Shown: positions 24,796 through 33,873 of the stretch, piece by piece | Numbering within the stretch: the stretch's first letter is position 1 | Layout: each line of letters begins with the position of its first letter | DNA from: Nocardia donostiensis | GTDB taxonomy: Bacteria; Actinomycetota; Actinomycetes; Mycobacteriales; Mycobacteriaceae | Direction: 5' to 3' | Assembly (NCBI RefSeq): GCF_002081715.1 | Contig: NZ_MUKP01000019.1 | Location: 1-64,000 of the forward strand | Length of the DNA stretch: 64,000 nt | Program-made: the position numbers and the translations under genes | Notes under the pieces: model-generated | Told to the model about the DNA's origin: nothing | Databases searched by the model: none | The model's input: only the letters and a program-made list of their open reading frames with translations

Positions 24796-25332
24796 GTGTA
24801 CCACGCCCCCAGATTCGCAACCGCAGCTGTGGCAGTGTTCGCCGCACTTGTCGTCTCGGCCGCGTCGATCACCAGCGCCGCGCCCGCGAACGCCCAACCC
24901 TCCCCGCCGTCGTCCACCACAATGACCTGCGGCAGCGCCAATCCCCTCCTATGGGCCCCGCCGTTCACCTGGAATATCAGGGCCAGCTCCGGCGCGAGCC
25001 GCCCGCCGGGTGGGGTGCTCGAGCCGGCGATCCTGCTCGGTGGCGGCACCGAGCTGCCCGGCCTGCCCGCCAGCCTTTTCCCGATATTCGGTATCAACTG
25101 GTACGGCACGCGCGTCCTTGTCGACTGGCACAACCAAACCACGGGCACAACCGGTCACAGCGTCAGCGACGAGGCGGTGCTCCGACCGAGTCCGGACATA
25201 CCGATCAACAGGACCTGGACCGGAGTCGGGACCGTATCGTTCACGGTGACCGTGCAGACCGGCGCAGGCTGGTGGTTCATCAACACCCAGACCGCCGTAT
25301 GCCGTGGCACGATCTCAGTCCACCCTGTCTGA
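24796..25332 (+). CDS. Secreted hypothetical protein
   Basis: A 178-residue protein beginning at GTG 24796 with GGGAG upstream. The signal peptide is clear: RFATAAVAVFAALVVSAASI then SAAPANAQ. The mature part has no recognised domain. It contains two cysteines (MTCGSANP and AVCRGT), likely one disulfide, plus aromatic beta-like strands (INWYGTRVLVDWHNQTTG, VSFTVTVQTGAGWWFIN). A small exported beta-sandwich is likely. Function unknown. Confidence 0.75.
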   Translation: MYHAPRFATAAVAVFAALVVSAASITSAAPANAQPSPPSSTTMTCGSANPLLWAPPFTWNIRASSGASRPPGGVLEPAILLGGGTELPGLPASLFPIFGINWYGTRVLVDWHNQTTGTTGHSVSDEAVLRPSPDIPINRTWTGVGTVSFTVTVQTGAGWWFINTQTAVCRGTISVHPV

Positions 25333-25401
25333 CTCCCGTAACGATCCGTAGCCGCGGTGCGGGCGACGACCGAGGTGCTCCGTCCCCCGGCACTGAGCCG
25401 G

Positions 25402-27663
25402 TCACCGGTCGGCTGGTGTTTCCTCACCGCCGTCGAGCGAGGCGATGAGCTGTTCCAGCTCAGTGCGCCCATCGGGGTTCTGCGAGAAGCCGACCATCAG
25501 ACGCAGCGGGAAAGAGGCGACCATCCGGGCCATATCGATACCCAAAGCCGCGCCGCCGCTGTCCGGGCTCAACCCGGGAGGCGCGTTGCGGGCGAGGAAT
25601 TCCAGCAGCGGACCCGCGTCGGGGTTGTTCATCACCTCGCCGAGGGTGGAGTCGAGGGTGATCGGTAAGCGCAGCGGATCTCCCGCGACCGTGAGCTGGG
25701 TCGTCAAACGGATATCCCGGCTGGAGGCGCCGACGCAGACCTGGTAATCGCCATCTTCGACGATCCATCGGTCGACGCGGGTTTCCCAGTAGGCGAGGTC
25801 GTCGCGGCGCAGCATGATCGACACCCGTTCGCTCATTCCGGGCTCCAGGTCGGTCACGGCGAAACCTTTGAGTTCGCGAGGTGGGCGGGTGACGGACGAA
25901 TCCGGCTTGGCGGTGTAGCACTGCACCACTTCCCGCCCGGCCCGTGACCCGGTATTGGTCACGGTGACCTGCACGGTGATCATGTCATCGGCGCTGGTGA
26001 CGGTGAGATCGGAGTAGGCGAACGTCGTGTAGGACAGCCCGTGGCCGAACGGGTAGGTGACCTCGAGCTCCCTCGCGTCGTACCACCGGTAACCGACGTA
26101 CAGACCCTCGCCGTAGCGGACATGCGAGTTCTCGCCGGGGAAGGCGACGTAGGCGGGGGTGTCCTGGATTCGCACCGGAACCGTTTCGGTCAGCCTGCCC
26201 GACGGTGTGACCTTGCCGAAAAGAATATCGGCGATCGCGCCGCCACCGGCTTGGCCGAGGAGCGCCGCGTCCAGGATGGCGGGGGCGAGGCCGGCGACCG
26301 GAGCCAGCCGCAGCACACCGCCGTGTACGAGCACCACAACGGTGGCGGGCTGGACTCGAACGACTTCGGTGAGCAGTTCCAGCTGGCCGGCGGGCAACTC
26401 GATATCGTCGCGGTCGAAGCCCTCCGATTCCTGTCGTGCCGCCAGGCCCAGGAACACAACGGCAGTATCGGCGGCCGCGGCGATCTCGACAGCTTCCGCG
26501 CGCAACGTCTCATCGGTGGTGTCGTCGGTGGTGAACCCCCGCGCGAAGCGCACCGCGCCCTGTCCGGCGAGGGCGCGGATTTCCGCCAGCGGGATATCCA
26601 CCTGTGTCGCGTTCACCCGCGAGCTACCGCCGCCCTGATAGCGAGGGTTCTCGGCGAACTCCCCGATCACGGCGATGGATTGTCCCGCCGACAGAGGCAG
26701 GATCGCGTTGTCGTTCTGCAACAGCACCACGCACCGAGCCGCCACTTCACGAGCAAGCGCATGATGCGCCGCCGGGTCGTGGCCGACCGGATGGCGGCGC
26801 GCCGCCTCGGCCTTCTTCGCCAATGCTGCGACACGCTCGGCGGCCCGGTCGACGACGGCCGGATCGAGATCTCCCGCACGCACCGCCGCGACGACCGCGG
26901 CGTCCGACGCACCGCCGCTACCGGGCATCTCCAGGTCGAGGCCCGCGGCCACCGCGGCGACCCGGTCGGTTACCGCACCCCAATCGCTGACCACCACACC
27001 GTCGAAGCCCCATTCATCCCGCAGCACGGCCGTGAGCAGCCAGTGGTTCTCGGCGGCATGCACCCCGTTGATGCGGTTGTAGGAGCACATCACGGTCCAC
27101 GGCGCCGCGGTGCGGACAATATGTGCGAAGGCACGCAGATAGATTTCCCGCAGCGGACGCGGGTCCACATCAGAACTGGACCGCATCCGATCGTGTTCGG
27201 CGTTGTTGGCAGCGAAATGTTTCAGTGATGCGCCGACTCCCGTGCTCTGCAGCCCCGCCACCCATGCCGTCCCGAGCGCACCGGTGAGTATCGGGTCCTC
27301 GGAGTAGTACTCGAAGTTACGGCCGCACCGCGGGTCCCGCTTGATGTTGATACCCGGCCCCAGCAGCACATCCACGCCCAGTGTCCGGCTCTCCTGCCCG
27401 AGCGCTACGCCGACTCGCCGCACCAGCTCGACATCCCACGACTGGCCGAGCCCCACCGCAGGCGGGAAACAGGTCGCGGGCAGGCTCACCGCCAGACCGA
27501 GCGGATCGGAGGCCTCGGCCTGTTTGCGCACGCCGTGCGGGCCGTCGGTCAGCACCATCGGAGCGACCGGCCCTGCGGCTTTGGTCGTCCAGAAGTCGGC
27601 CCCGCTGCCGAGTGCGGCTTTCTGCTCCAGGCTGAGCCCGGTGAGGTCGGGTGTTGGCTCCAT
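25402..27663 (-). CDS. Glycoside hydrolase family 3 beta-glucosidase-type enzyme
   Basis: A 753-residue GH3 enzyme with no signal peptide, so intracellular. The N-terminal TIM-like domain runs to about residue 290: LTDGPHGVRKQ, KHFAANNAEHDR, CSYNRINGVHAAENHWLL and the nucleophile motif VVSDWGA (D227). The C-terminal sandwich (about 310-520) has VALLQND-type sequence (CVVLLQNDNAILPL) and VFLGLAARQESEGFDRDDIELP. A fibronectin-III-like domain follows (VTVTNTGSRAGREVVQCYTA). A further region of about 90 residues at the C-terminus is rich in Asn/Asp/Pro and less typical. It should remove terminal beta-linked sugars from oligosaccharides or glycosides. Confidence 0.92.
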   Translation of the reverse strand: MEPTPDLTGLSLEQKAALGSGADFWTTKAAGPVAPMVLTDGPHGVRKQAEASDPLGLAVSLPATCFPPAVGLGQSWDVELVRRVGVALGQESRTLGVDVLLGPGINIKRDPRCGRNFEYYSEDPILTGALGTAWVAGLQSTGVGASLKHFAANNAEHDRMRSSSDVDPRPLREIYLRAFAHIVRTAAPWTVMCSYNRINGVHAAENHWLLTAVLRDEWGFDGVVVSDWGAVTDRVAAVAAGLDLEMPGSGGASDAAVVAAVRAGDLDPAVVDRAAERVAALAKKAEAARRHPVGHDPAAHHALAREVAARCVVLLQNDNAILPLSAGQSIAVIGEFAENPRYQGGGSSRVNATQVDIPLAEIRALAGQGAVRFARGFTTDDTTDETLRAEAVEIAAAADTAVVFLGLAARQESEGFDRDDIELPAGQLELLTEVVRVQPATVVVLVHGGVLRLAPVAGLAPAILDAALLGQAGGGAIADILFGKVTPSGRLTETVPVRIQDTPAYVAFPGENSHVRYGEGLYVGYRWYDARELEVTYPFGHGLSYTTFAYSDLTVTSADDMITVQVTVTNTGSRAGREVVQCYTAKPDSSVTRPPRELKGFAVTDLEPGMSERVSIMLRRDDLAYWETRVDRWIVEDGDYQVCVGASSRDIRLTTQLTVAGDPLRLPITLDSTLGEVMNNPDAGPLLEFLARNAPPGLSPDSGGAALGIDMARMVASFPLRLMVGFSQNPDGRTELEQLIASLDGGEETPADR

Positions 27664-27803
27664 GCCCCGATCCTCTCGCGGAAGCAGGTGCTCGGCCAGT
27701 TGCCGCGCCCCGCTCCCCGAAGGACGAACAGATGGCCGATGGAGGCAGCAATTCTTCAGTAAACTCTTCGGTAGAGGCTTCCCGACAGAAGGCGGGGTGA
27801 GCG

Positions 27804-28553
27804 ATGGAATGGTTGCTGGTCATCATTGTGGTCGCGATCGTGGCCTACTTCCTGGTGATACGTTCACGGGAAGGTAAACAGCACACCGCGGACGACTTCG
27901 CGGACGCGATAGCCGGGGCGCGGCAGGTGAACGAGCGACTGGCCGGGCAGATCTATCATCTCAGCGGTAGCAACGACGCGGCGAAACAGGCACTCGCGGA
28001 CGCCGCGGAGCGGCATCAGGCGGCCGGTTCGCAGATCGGCCAGGCGCGGACTCCTGTGCAGGCACGGTTGGCCAAACAAACAGCCCTGGAGGGGCTCTAT
28101 TACATTCGAGCCGCCCGGACCGCGATGAACATGGACCCCGGACCGCCGATTCCCGAACTCGAAGGGCAGGCCGAAGCCGGCCGGGTCAGCGAACAGCGGG
28201 AGGTCGATTTCGAGGGTCGTCAGGTTGCGGCATCGCCGCGGCCGTCGTCGCAGACACCGAACTACTTCCCGGGCGGCCGCGTGGCCGGGCGTCCGGTACC
28301 CGCGGGCTGGTATTCAGAACCCTGGTGGAAACCCGCTCTGATCGGCGGCGCATGGGGTATCGGGTCGGCACTGCTGTTCAGCAGCCTGTTCACCGGAATG
28401 TCCGGGGTCGGATACGACGCACACGCCTTCGAAAGCGGTTATGGGGAGGGTTATCAGGACGCTGCGGGCGGTATCGAGTACGACCAGGGCGGCGACACCG
28501 GAACCGACTGGGGCGGCGGCGACTGGGGCGGCGGTTTCGAGGGAGGCTTCTGA
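27804..28553 (+). CDS. Membrane protein with DUF1542-type annotation
   Basis: A 249-residue protein with one N-terminal anchor helix (WLLVIIVVAIVAYFLVI). A helical segment (residues 30-95: SNDAAKQALADAAERHQAAG, then ARLAKQTALEGLYYIRAARTAM) is followed by the conserved GRVAGRPVPAGWYSEPWWKPAL and a second hydrophobic segment. The tail is strongly Gly/Asp-rich (DWGGGDWGGGFEGGF). Homologs occur across actinobacteria (known from memory as DUF1542 domain-containing proteins), function unknown. It faces a convergent P450 gene across a hairpin. Confidence 0.8.
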   Translation: MEWLLVIIVVAIVAYFLVIRSREGKQHTADDFADAIAGARQVNERLAGQIYHLSGSNDAAKQALADAAERHQAAGSQIGQARTPVQARLAKQTALEGLYYIRAARTAMNMDPGPPIPELEGQAEAGRVSEQREVDFEGRQVAASPRPSSQTPNYFPGGRVAGRPVPAGWYSEPWWKPALIGGAWGIGSALLFSSLFTGMSGVGYDAHAFESGYGEGYQDAAGGIEYDQGGDTGTDWGGGDWGGGFEGGF

Positions 28554-28587
28554 TCTGTTCCGGCGCCTTCAGCCTGCCCTCGGTGAT

Positions 28588-28618
28588 GTGCGCCTGCCCG
28601 GTCCGCGGGGCAGCGCAC
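28588..28618. terminator. Bulged hairpin between convergent genes
   Basis: GTGCGC-C-TGCCC (28588-28599) and GGGCA-GCGCAC (28608-28618) form an 11-pair stem with one bulged C. It lies 35 bp after the DUF1542-type stop and 44 bp before the stop of the convergent P450 gene. Confidence 0.5.
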
Positions 28619-28661
28619 CGTTGCGCCGCCCCGGTCGGCTACCGGTTGAGTCGGTGGGAGG

Positions 28662-29942
28662 TCACGGATGTGGCTCGGGCAGTGCGCCGTTGGGGTTCAA
28701 CGGAGCTGTGGGTGGGAAGGTGACCGGCAGCGCTGTCAGTGCCCGATGGAACGGACCCGGCCGCCAGGTCGGGGTGCCGTCCGGTAGCGCCGCCTGCATT
28801 TCCGGGAGGGCGTCGAGCAGCTGATCGATGGCGTCCTGGGCCACCAGATAGGCCAGGGATTGAGCGGGACAGGCGTGCTGGCCGATACCCCACGCCAGGT
28901 GTGAACGGTTGCCTGCCATATCGCCGCTTCGGGCGGCGGGATCGTTGTTGCAGGCGGCCATGCTGATAACGACCGGCTGGTGCGCGGGCAGCCAGACGCG
29001 GTCGACGAGGATGGGCTGGCGCGGATAGGTGATGAGGAGGTTCGCCAGCGGCGGGTCGTTGAACAGGACCTCGTCCAGGGCATCACGGGAAGACAGGTTC
29101 CCACCCAGCACACTGCTGCCGAAACGACGGTCGGTGAGGATCAGCAACAGGGTGTTGACGATCAGGTTCAGCTGGAATTCGATACCTGTGCCGTAGACCT
29201 GCGACACATGGTGGGACACCTCCACGTCGTCGAGTTCTGCGGGATGCTGGATCAGCATCGAGGTGATGTCGCGCTGGGGTTCGGTTCGTTTGAGCATCAC
29301 GAGTTTCATCAGCGCTTCCCCGAGCATCTGATTGCCTTTTTCGGCGTCGACGCCTTCGAGCAGGGCGGCCGTGCCTGCGGCGACCTGCTGGCCGATCTCC
29401 GGCGTGCAACCGAGCAGCGAATTGACGACCTCGAATACCAGCGGGAACACATACTGGTGAATCAGATCGGCACTGCCGTCCTGGCAGAAGGAGTTGATCA
29501 ACGGGACGGCGATGCCCTCCACGATCTCGTGCAACGCGTACAGATCAACGGCATCGATGCTCGCGGTGATGGCCTTGCGGTAGCGCACGAATTCCGCGCC
29601 TGCGCACCGGCTGGCCATGGGCCGCCACTCGAGCAGGGGAAGGATGGGGCAATCGGCGGGGATATCTTTCTGCCAGGTCCGCGGGTCGGCAGGGAAATGC
29701 TCGGGGTCGTTGAGTATCCGCAGGGCCGTGCTGTATCCGATGACCAGGGTGGCCGGTACGCCGGGCGCCAGCTCGACCGGGGCCAACGGCCCGTACTGTC
29801 TTCGCATTTCCTGGTAGAAGCGGTGTGGGTCGGCGGCGAACTCCGGCGCATACAGCGGCACTCGTGGTCCGTCGGAATCGATCGGTGAACCGTGCGGGAC
29901 CGGGCACGACCGGGCCTGCGCGGGGGGTTGCGGCGTACTCAA
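28662..29942 (-). CDS. Conservon-type cytochrome P450 lacking the EXXR motif
   Basis: A 426-residue P450; the TTG start at 29942 has GGAG 6 bases upstream (an ATG at 29993 would add 17 residues). The haem motif is AWGIGQHACPAQS (C358), with Ala-Gln where most P450s have Gly. The K-helix EXXR is replaced by E291-V-L-F (DEVLFNDPPLAN), and the I-helix is YGTGIEFQLNLI with no acid-alcohol pair. These are the hallmarks of the P450 encoded last in actinobacterial conservons (CYP156/CYP157-like; roadblock and GTPase partners), known from Streptomyces. No conservon kinase, roadblock, DUF742 or GTPase gene is nearby, so it is an orphan. It may have a regulatory rather than monooxygenase role. Confidence 0.8.
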   Translation of the reverse strand: MSTPQPPAQARSCPVPHGSPIDSDGPRVPLYAPEFAADPHRFYQEMRRQYGPLAPVELAPGVPATLVIGYSTALRILNDPEHFPADPRTWQKDIPADCPILPLLEWRPMASRCAGAEFVRYRKAITASIDAVDLYALHEIVEGIAVPLINSFCQDGSADLIHQYVFPLVFEVVNSLLGCTPEIGQQVAAGTAALLEGVDAEKGNQMLGEALMKLVMLKRTEPQRDITSMLIQHPAELDDVEVSHHVSQVYGTGIEFQLNLIVNTLLLILTDRRFGSSVLGGNLSSRDALDEVLFNDPPLANLLITYPRQPILVDRVWLPAHQPVVISMAACNNDPAARSGDMAGNRSHLAWGIGQHACPAQSLAYLVAQDAIDQLLDALPEMQAALPDGTPTWRPGPFHRALTALPVTFPPTAPLNPNGALPEPHP

Positions 29943-30261
29943 AGGGAGACTCCAAACTCTTCGCGTAGTAATGGCTGTTCGTGGGTAACGCATGTACCGA
30001 GGGGAATACTGAGCAGCGCCCGTGCCGAGTCGCTCGGGCGGCCTGGAGCAGGCCCCGGCCGGAACTGGTCGATGGTACAGCGGCCGATCGCCGCGGTGGC
30101 GTCAAGACGAAAACCGACTGCGCGGAATACTTTTCGTGCTCCAGCCCGTGCGACACAGCTGGGCGAGAGCGGGGGGCTAATCGAGCCGTCCCCGAATGAC
30201 GGGCTTGCTCGAAAAGAGGCGCCCCGAACGGCATGGTTCACGTGGGACGCCTCTCCCTATC

Positions 30262-31434
30262 TCAGACGCCGAGCGCGTCCAGTGACTCGTTGTCATCGAT
30301 GGCGGTGGTGATCCGCCGCAGCAAGGTCAGGCAGGTTTCCTCCGTCTGCATCTTGGGTTGATATGCCGCCCGCCCGATGGTGAACGCCCATGCTGCGTAG
30401 GCGAACATGGACTGCTGCCGATACAGCAGCCACGCCTCGTCGAACGACGGCGCCCCGCCGCCGACGCTGCCGAGCTCGTCCAAATAGGCCGCCAGCAACT
30501 CCTGGGCCCACGCGCGCCGATCGTCGGGTTCACAGCCGGAGTTGACGGTGTAGGCGAAATCGTGTGCCCAGCCGCCGCGCATCACCACCTGCCAGTCGAC
30601 ATATCCCATCGCGCCTGTGTTGGTCACGTAGGTTTGGCCGATATGCGGGTCACCGTGCAGCAAGGTCGGGGGGATGTCATGGGTCGCGATGTCGATCGCG
30701 CGCTCCACACCGGCCCACAACCGATCGCTCTGGCCGTGCAGCGCCTCGGGAACAACCTCCTGCGCCCGGCGCAGGCCGATCTCGCAGCGCTTCTTCATAT
30801 CGATCGCGGCCAGATAGGCCTCGAGCATATAGGCCGGAGGGTTGAGCGCAGAGATCGACGGATGCTCCCAGAACGTGCCGTGCAACCGCGCGAGATTACG
30901 CACGAGGTCTTCGATCTGGTCGCGGCCGATGGGGTCGGTCGGCTCGCTGAACACCGCACCACGAGTCGCGGCGATATCTTCCATCAGCGCGATCGAGCGC
31001 CACGAGGACGGGTCGGACGCCCCCCAGTACCCGAGCGGAGCCTCCATCTGAACCTGAGGCCGGAAATCTCTGAAGAAGCGGGTTTCCCCGTCGATCATCT
31101 TCCCGCCGCCGAGCAGGATCCGCTGGCTGAAGTCCGTGGTGGTCTTCGCGAACAGCTCGGTCGGCAGGCCCGCCCTGATGCCCGCATCGTTGTATTCCAC
31201 CTGGATCGCGACCCGGGTGGAGGTGCCGCGGCTGCCGTTCGTGGTGTCGAACGAGGTCACTTCGGCGTCCGGTACCTCGCGGCACAGTACGGCCGTCAGC
31301 CACTCGGGGGTGACCGTCTCGCCGGACACCGGGACATCATCGATGGTCCGTGCCTTCGGCCGGGTGATCGCCTCGCCCAGCTTATAGGCGCCGACGGTAG
31401 CGGACCGCTTGAGCAGCCAGAGCTTGTGGTTCAT
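30262..31434 (-). CDS. Phosphotransferase-family (APH/choline-kinase-like) protein
   Basis: A 390-residue member of the kinase-like phosphotransferase superfamily. It has the catalytic HGDPHIGQTYV loop and the metal-binding GYVDWQVVMRG. The nucleotide lobe contains TELFAKTTTDFSQRILLGGG, and ALMEDIAATRG is the hinge. DUF1679/ecdysteroid-kinase-like proteins of this size are common in mycobacteria and nocardiae, where their substrates are mostly unknown. The gene is preceded at about 100 bp by an inverted repeat that may bind a TetR-type repressor. Confidence 0.8.
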   Translation of the reverse strand: MNHKLWLLKRSATVGAYKLGEAITRPKARTIDDVPVSGETVTPEWLTAVLCREVPDAEVTSFDTTNGSRGTSTRVAIQVEYNDAGIRAGLPTELFAKTTTDFSQRILLGGGKMIDGETRFFRDFRPQVQMEAPLGYWGASDPSSWRSIALMEDIAATRGAVFSEPTDPIGRDQIEDLVRNLARLHGTFWEHPSISALNPPAYMLEAYLAAIDMKKRCEIGLRRAQEVVPEALHGQSDRLWAGVERAIDIATHDIPPTLLHGDPHIGQTYVTNTGAMGYVDWQVVMRGGWAHDFAYTVNSGCEPDDRRAWAQELLAAYLDELGSVGGGAPSFDEAWLLYRQQSMFAYAAWAFTIGRAAYQPKMQTEETCLTLLRRITTAIDDNESLDALGV

Positions 31435-31798
31435 TCGCTTGCCTCGATTCCGGAGTACGAAAACACTGCCCCGCGCAACCGATCCGTCAGGTTCCCCGGG
31501 CGCGCGCAGGACAGTACCTCATGTTCCTGTAAAACATTGCAAGACAGTGTTTTTGTGCTGCCCTCACGGTTGCTCCACTCCTGTTCGGGGCTGGTCTCCC
31601 ACCGAACACGCACTGTGGGCGACCGGCACGCTCGGTCAGCGGGGCGAGCTACGTGTCCCGGACCAGCCGGCTCGGGCAGCGCATCGCCCAGCAGCCGAGC
31701 CATAACGTGCCGGAGGTCGACGGCCGTGACGCCCAGCAGGGACTCGCTCATCGCGTGCGGAAGGCATGCAGCACCCGCTATCAGGATCGCGTCGACGC
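31435..31798. other. Intergenic region, 364 bp, upstream of the phosphotransferase gene
   Basis: No coding sequence is convincing here; the YaeQ gene ends at 31799. The notable feature is the AT-rich inverted repeat at 31531-31553, listed separately. The rest has the base composition of spacer DNA. Confidence 0.5.
31531..31553. promoter_or_regulatory. Inverted repeat, probable operator of the phosphotransferase gene
   Basis: AAAACATTG (31531-31539) and CAGTGTTTT (31545-31553) form an inverted repeat matching at 8 of 9 positions around a 5-base spacer. It is a markedly AT-rich patch 97 bp upstream of the phosphotransferase start, resembling a TetR-family operator. No adjacent regulator is present. 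Confidence 0.5.
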
Positions 31799-32341
31799 TT
31801 ACCCGAGCCGGTGCTCTTCGATCGAGGTGCTCGAGGTGGTCCCGTTGAGTTCCAGGTACAGCAGGCGTTCGGTGACGGAAAGAGTGACTGTGTTGCGGCG
31901 TTCGATCGCTGCGGCCGCTGTGTCGATGAATACGCGATCGAAGCTGTAGAGGGGGATCGCTTCAGCGCGATGGATTCGCTTACCAGTGAGCTGCGCGAGC
32001 ACCTTGGCAGGATCACGATGGGTATAGACGGCGACGCGTTCGGCCATTTTGCTGCCTCGGTGCACCCGCTCCGCGTCGGGCGCGCCGATCTCGATCCACG
32101 CGGTGATCCGCCCGGTGAGATCGCGGACCAGCACCGCGGGCTCATCGGTGGAGGACACTCCGCCATCACTGAACGCGATCCCGTCCTCGTGCTCGAGGCA
32201 GTAGGCCAGCAGGCGGGTCATCATGAACTCGGCTGTCTCGGACGGATGCCGCGCCACCCGCAGCTCCAGCTGCTCATAAACACCGCGATCGACGTCGGCC
32301 AGTTGGACGGCGAAGGTGTGCAGTGTCGCGTTCACAGCCAT
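31799..32341 (-). CDS. YaeQ family protein
   Basis: A 180-residue protein matching YaeQ in length and order of motifs: ATLHTFAVQLADVDRGVYEQLELRVARHPSE at the N-terminus, AYCLEHEDGIAFSDGGVSSTDEPAV, LTGRITAWIEIGAPDAERVHRGSK and a C-terminal RLLYLELNG. YaeQ has a PD-(D/E)XK nuclease-like fold but no clear biochemical role. The conserved ITAWIEIG-xPxxxRxHRGSK stretch probably forms the pseudo-active site. No operon partner. Confidence 0.9.
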   Translation of the reverse strand: MAVNATLHTFAVQLADVDRGVYEQLELRVARHPSETAEFMMTRLLAYCLEHEDGIAFSDGGVSSTDEPAVLVRDLTGRITAWIEIGAPDAERVHRGSKMAERVAVYTHRDPAKVLAQLTGKRIHRAEAIPLYSFDRVFIDTAAAAIERRNTVTLSVTERLLYLELNGTTSSTSIEEHRLG

Positions 32342-32478
32342 AAGAGCGGGAGCTTAACGAACGAGCGCAGCACCGGACGCCCGCCCCCCACTAGATATCC
32401 GGGTCGTGGCTCACCACCTGCCTTACCTCACCTGAGCCAGTGCCATATCGCGAGCGTGGGATGGGTGACCCGCCACAG

Positions 32479-33135
32479 CTAGTTCACGACGGCGAAAGCG
32501 AAACCGTCCCACCCTTTCGCACCGACGGTCTGCAGCACGGTTGCATCCAATCGGGGCTCATCGGCGAGCAGTTGAATCAGGTCACGACTCGCTTGTACGG
32601 ACGGGTCCTGCGACGTGGCGTCGGCCAGGGCGCCGTTACGTACCACGTTGTCGACGACGATCACCGAGCCGGACCGGGTCAGCCGCAGCGCCCAACGCAC
32701 ATAGTTCGAGTTGTTGACCTTGTCGGCATCGATGAACACCAGATCGAACGGCTCGGCACCCTCCAACTCCGGCAGGCTGTCCAGCGCCGCGCCGATACGG
32801 ATATCGACCCGTGCCCCGACACCTGCCCGGTCCAGATTCTCCCTGGCCACCCGCGCATGCCGCGGATCGTATTCGAGCGTGACGACCCGCCCCTGCTCCC
32901 CGACCGCACGCGCAAGCCACAGGGTGCTGAAACCGCCCAGGGTCCCGATCTCGAGGACATTGCGCGCGCCAGAGGACCGGGCGAGCAGGTGGAGGAACTT
33001 GCCTTGGGCGACCGACACGTCGATCGGTGGCAAATCCGCGGCGGCGTTGGCGCCGAGGGTCGCCGCGGACGCCGCGTCGCGCACAAGATGATCCACCAGG
33101 TAACGATCCACATCGGCCCAGTCAGGTGTCGTCAT
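32479..33135 (-). CDS. O-methyltransferase (class I SAM, family 3)
   Basis: A 218-residue CCoAMT/MdmC-like methyltransferase. The SAM-binding loop is VLEIGTLGGFSTLWLA, the acidic strand-2 end is VVTLEYDPRHARVA, and the metal-coordinating stretches are FDLVFIDADKVNN and VIVVDNVVRNG. Family members methylate catechols or similar hydroxyl groups with a divalent cation. The substrate is unknown. The gene stands alone. Confidence 0.88.
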   Translation of the reverse strand: MTTPDWADVDRYLVDHLVRDAASAATLGANAAADLPPIDVSVAQGKFLHLLARSSGARNVLEIGTLGGFSTLWLARAVGEQGRVVTLEYDPRHARVARENLDRAGVGARVDIRIGAALDSLPELEGAEPFDLVFIDADKVNNSNYVRWALRLTRSGSVIVVDNVVRNGALADATSQDPSVQASRDLIQLLADEPRLDATVLQTVGAKGWDGFAFAVVN

Positions 33136-33300
33136 GCCCTGCAGTCTGCCACCACGAATACGGGAAAATGCGCTGTCGACTGGACGGCCCGGAGTTCGCG
33201 TCGTGCCGCCGGCGCGCTGCCGCCGCTGTAGCGCGCCTGTGAAAGTCTTTTCCGGCTAGGCTTTTCCGGTGTTCTTCGGTAGGTCGATCGGGGGTGTCGG

Positions 33301-33780
33301 ATGGATTCTTCGGCGATCGCGGCCGCTGCCGGGGTAGCGACCGCGTTGATCGCGCTGGTCGCCGCGTCGCTGGTGGTGTGGCAGGTGATCGAGATGCGGA
33401 AGGCCACGTATGCGACGGCGTTCAAATCGGTGTACGACATGCTGCAAAACGAGAAGCTGCGCCAGGACAGACGTTTCGTCATGCGGGAGCTGAAGGGCCG
33501 GGACTTCGACGCCTGGACCGAAAGCGAGATCCTTCGCGCCGAGCGAGTGTGCCACAGCTACGACTGCGTGGGCATCATGTGCCGCAACGGGTTCATACCG
33601 ACGGAAGTGGTGGCCGATTCCTGGGGTGATTCGCTCCGGACGTCCTGGGATGTCTTACAGCCGCTGATCGAACGCTACCGCGCGGAGCGGGGCGCGCCGG
33701 AATTGTGGGACGACTATCAATGGCTGGCGGCCAGGGCCGCGATATTGCGTGCGCGAAGGCACAGCGGACACATTCGGTAA
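33301..33780 (+). CDS. DUF4760-like membrane-anchored protein
   Basis: A 159-residue protein with one N-terminal helix (AAAAGVATALIALVAASLVVW) and a cytoplasmic helical part including LQNEKLRQDRRFVMRELKGRDFDAWTE. The pattern resembles DUF4760, but the match is by eye. Function unknown. Two copies of CTTTTCCGG with 14-bp spacing (33247 and 33261) lie in its leader. Confidence 0.65.
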   Translation: MDSSAIAAAAGVATALIALVAASLVVWQVIEMRKATYATAFKSVYDMLQNEKLRQDRRFVMRELKGRDFDAWTESEILRAERVCHSYDCVGIMCRNGFIPTEVVADSWGDSLRTSWDVLQPLIERYRAERGAPELWDDYQWLAARAAILRARRHSGHIR

Positions 33781-33873
33781 CGTTCTCCTTCCCGTCCACG
33801 ACGTCTGTGGTGGCACATGGCCCGTCGGGGGGCCTGTCCGTCCACTTGTCACCGAATGGAATGGGAACAGGAC

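Noticed and set aside
33247-33269. Two CTTTTCCGG copies before the DUF4760-like gene as an operator
   Set aside because: Only two short direct copies with no palindrome; too little to support a site.
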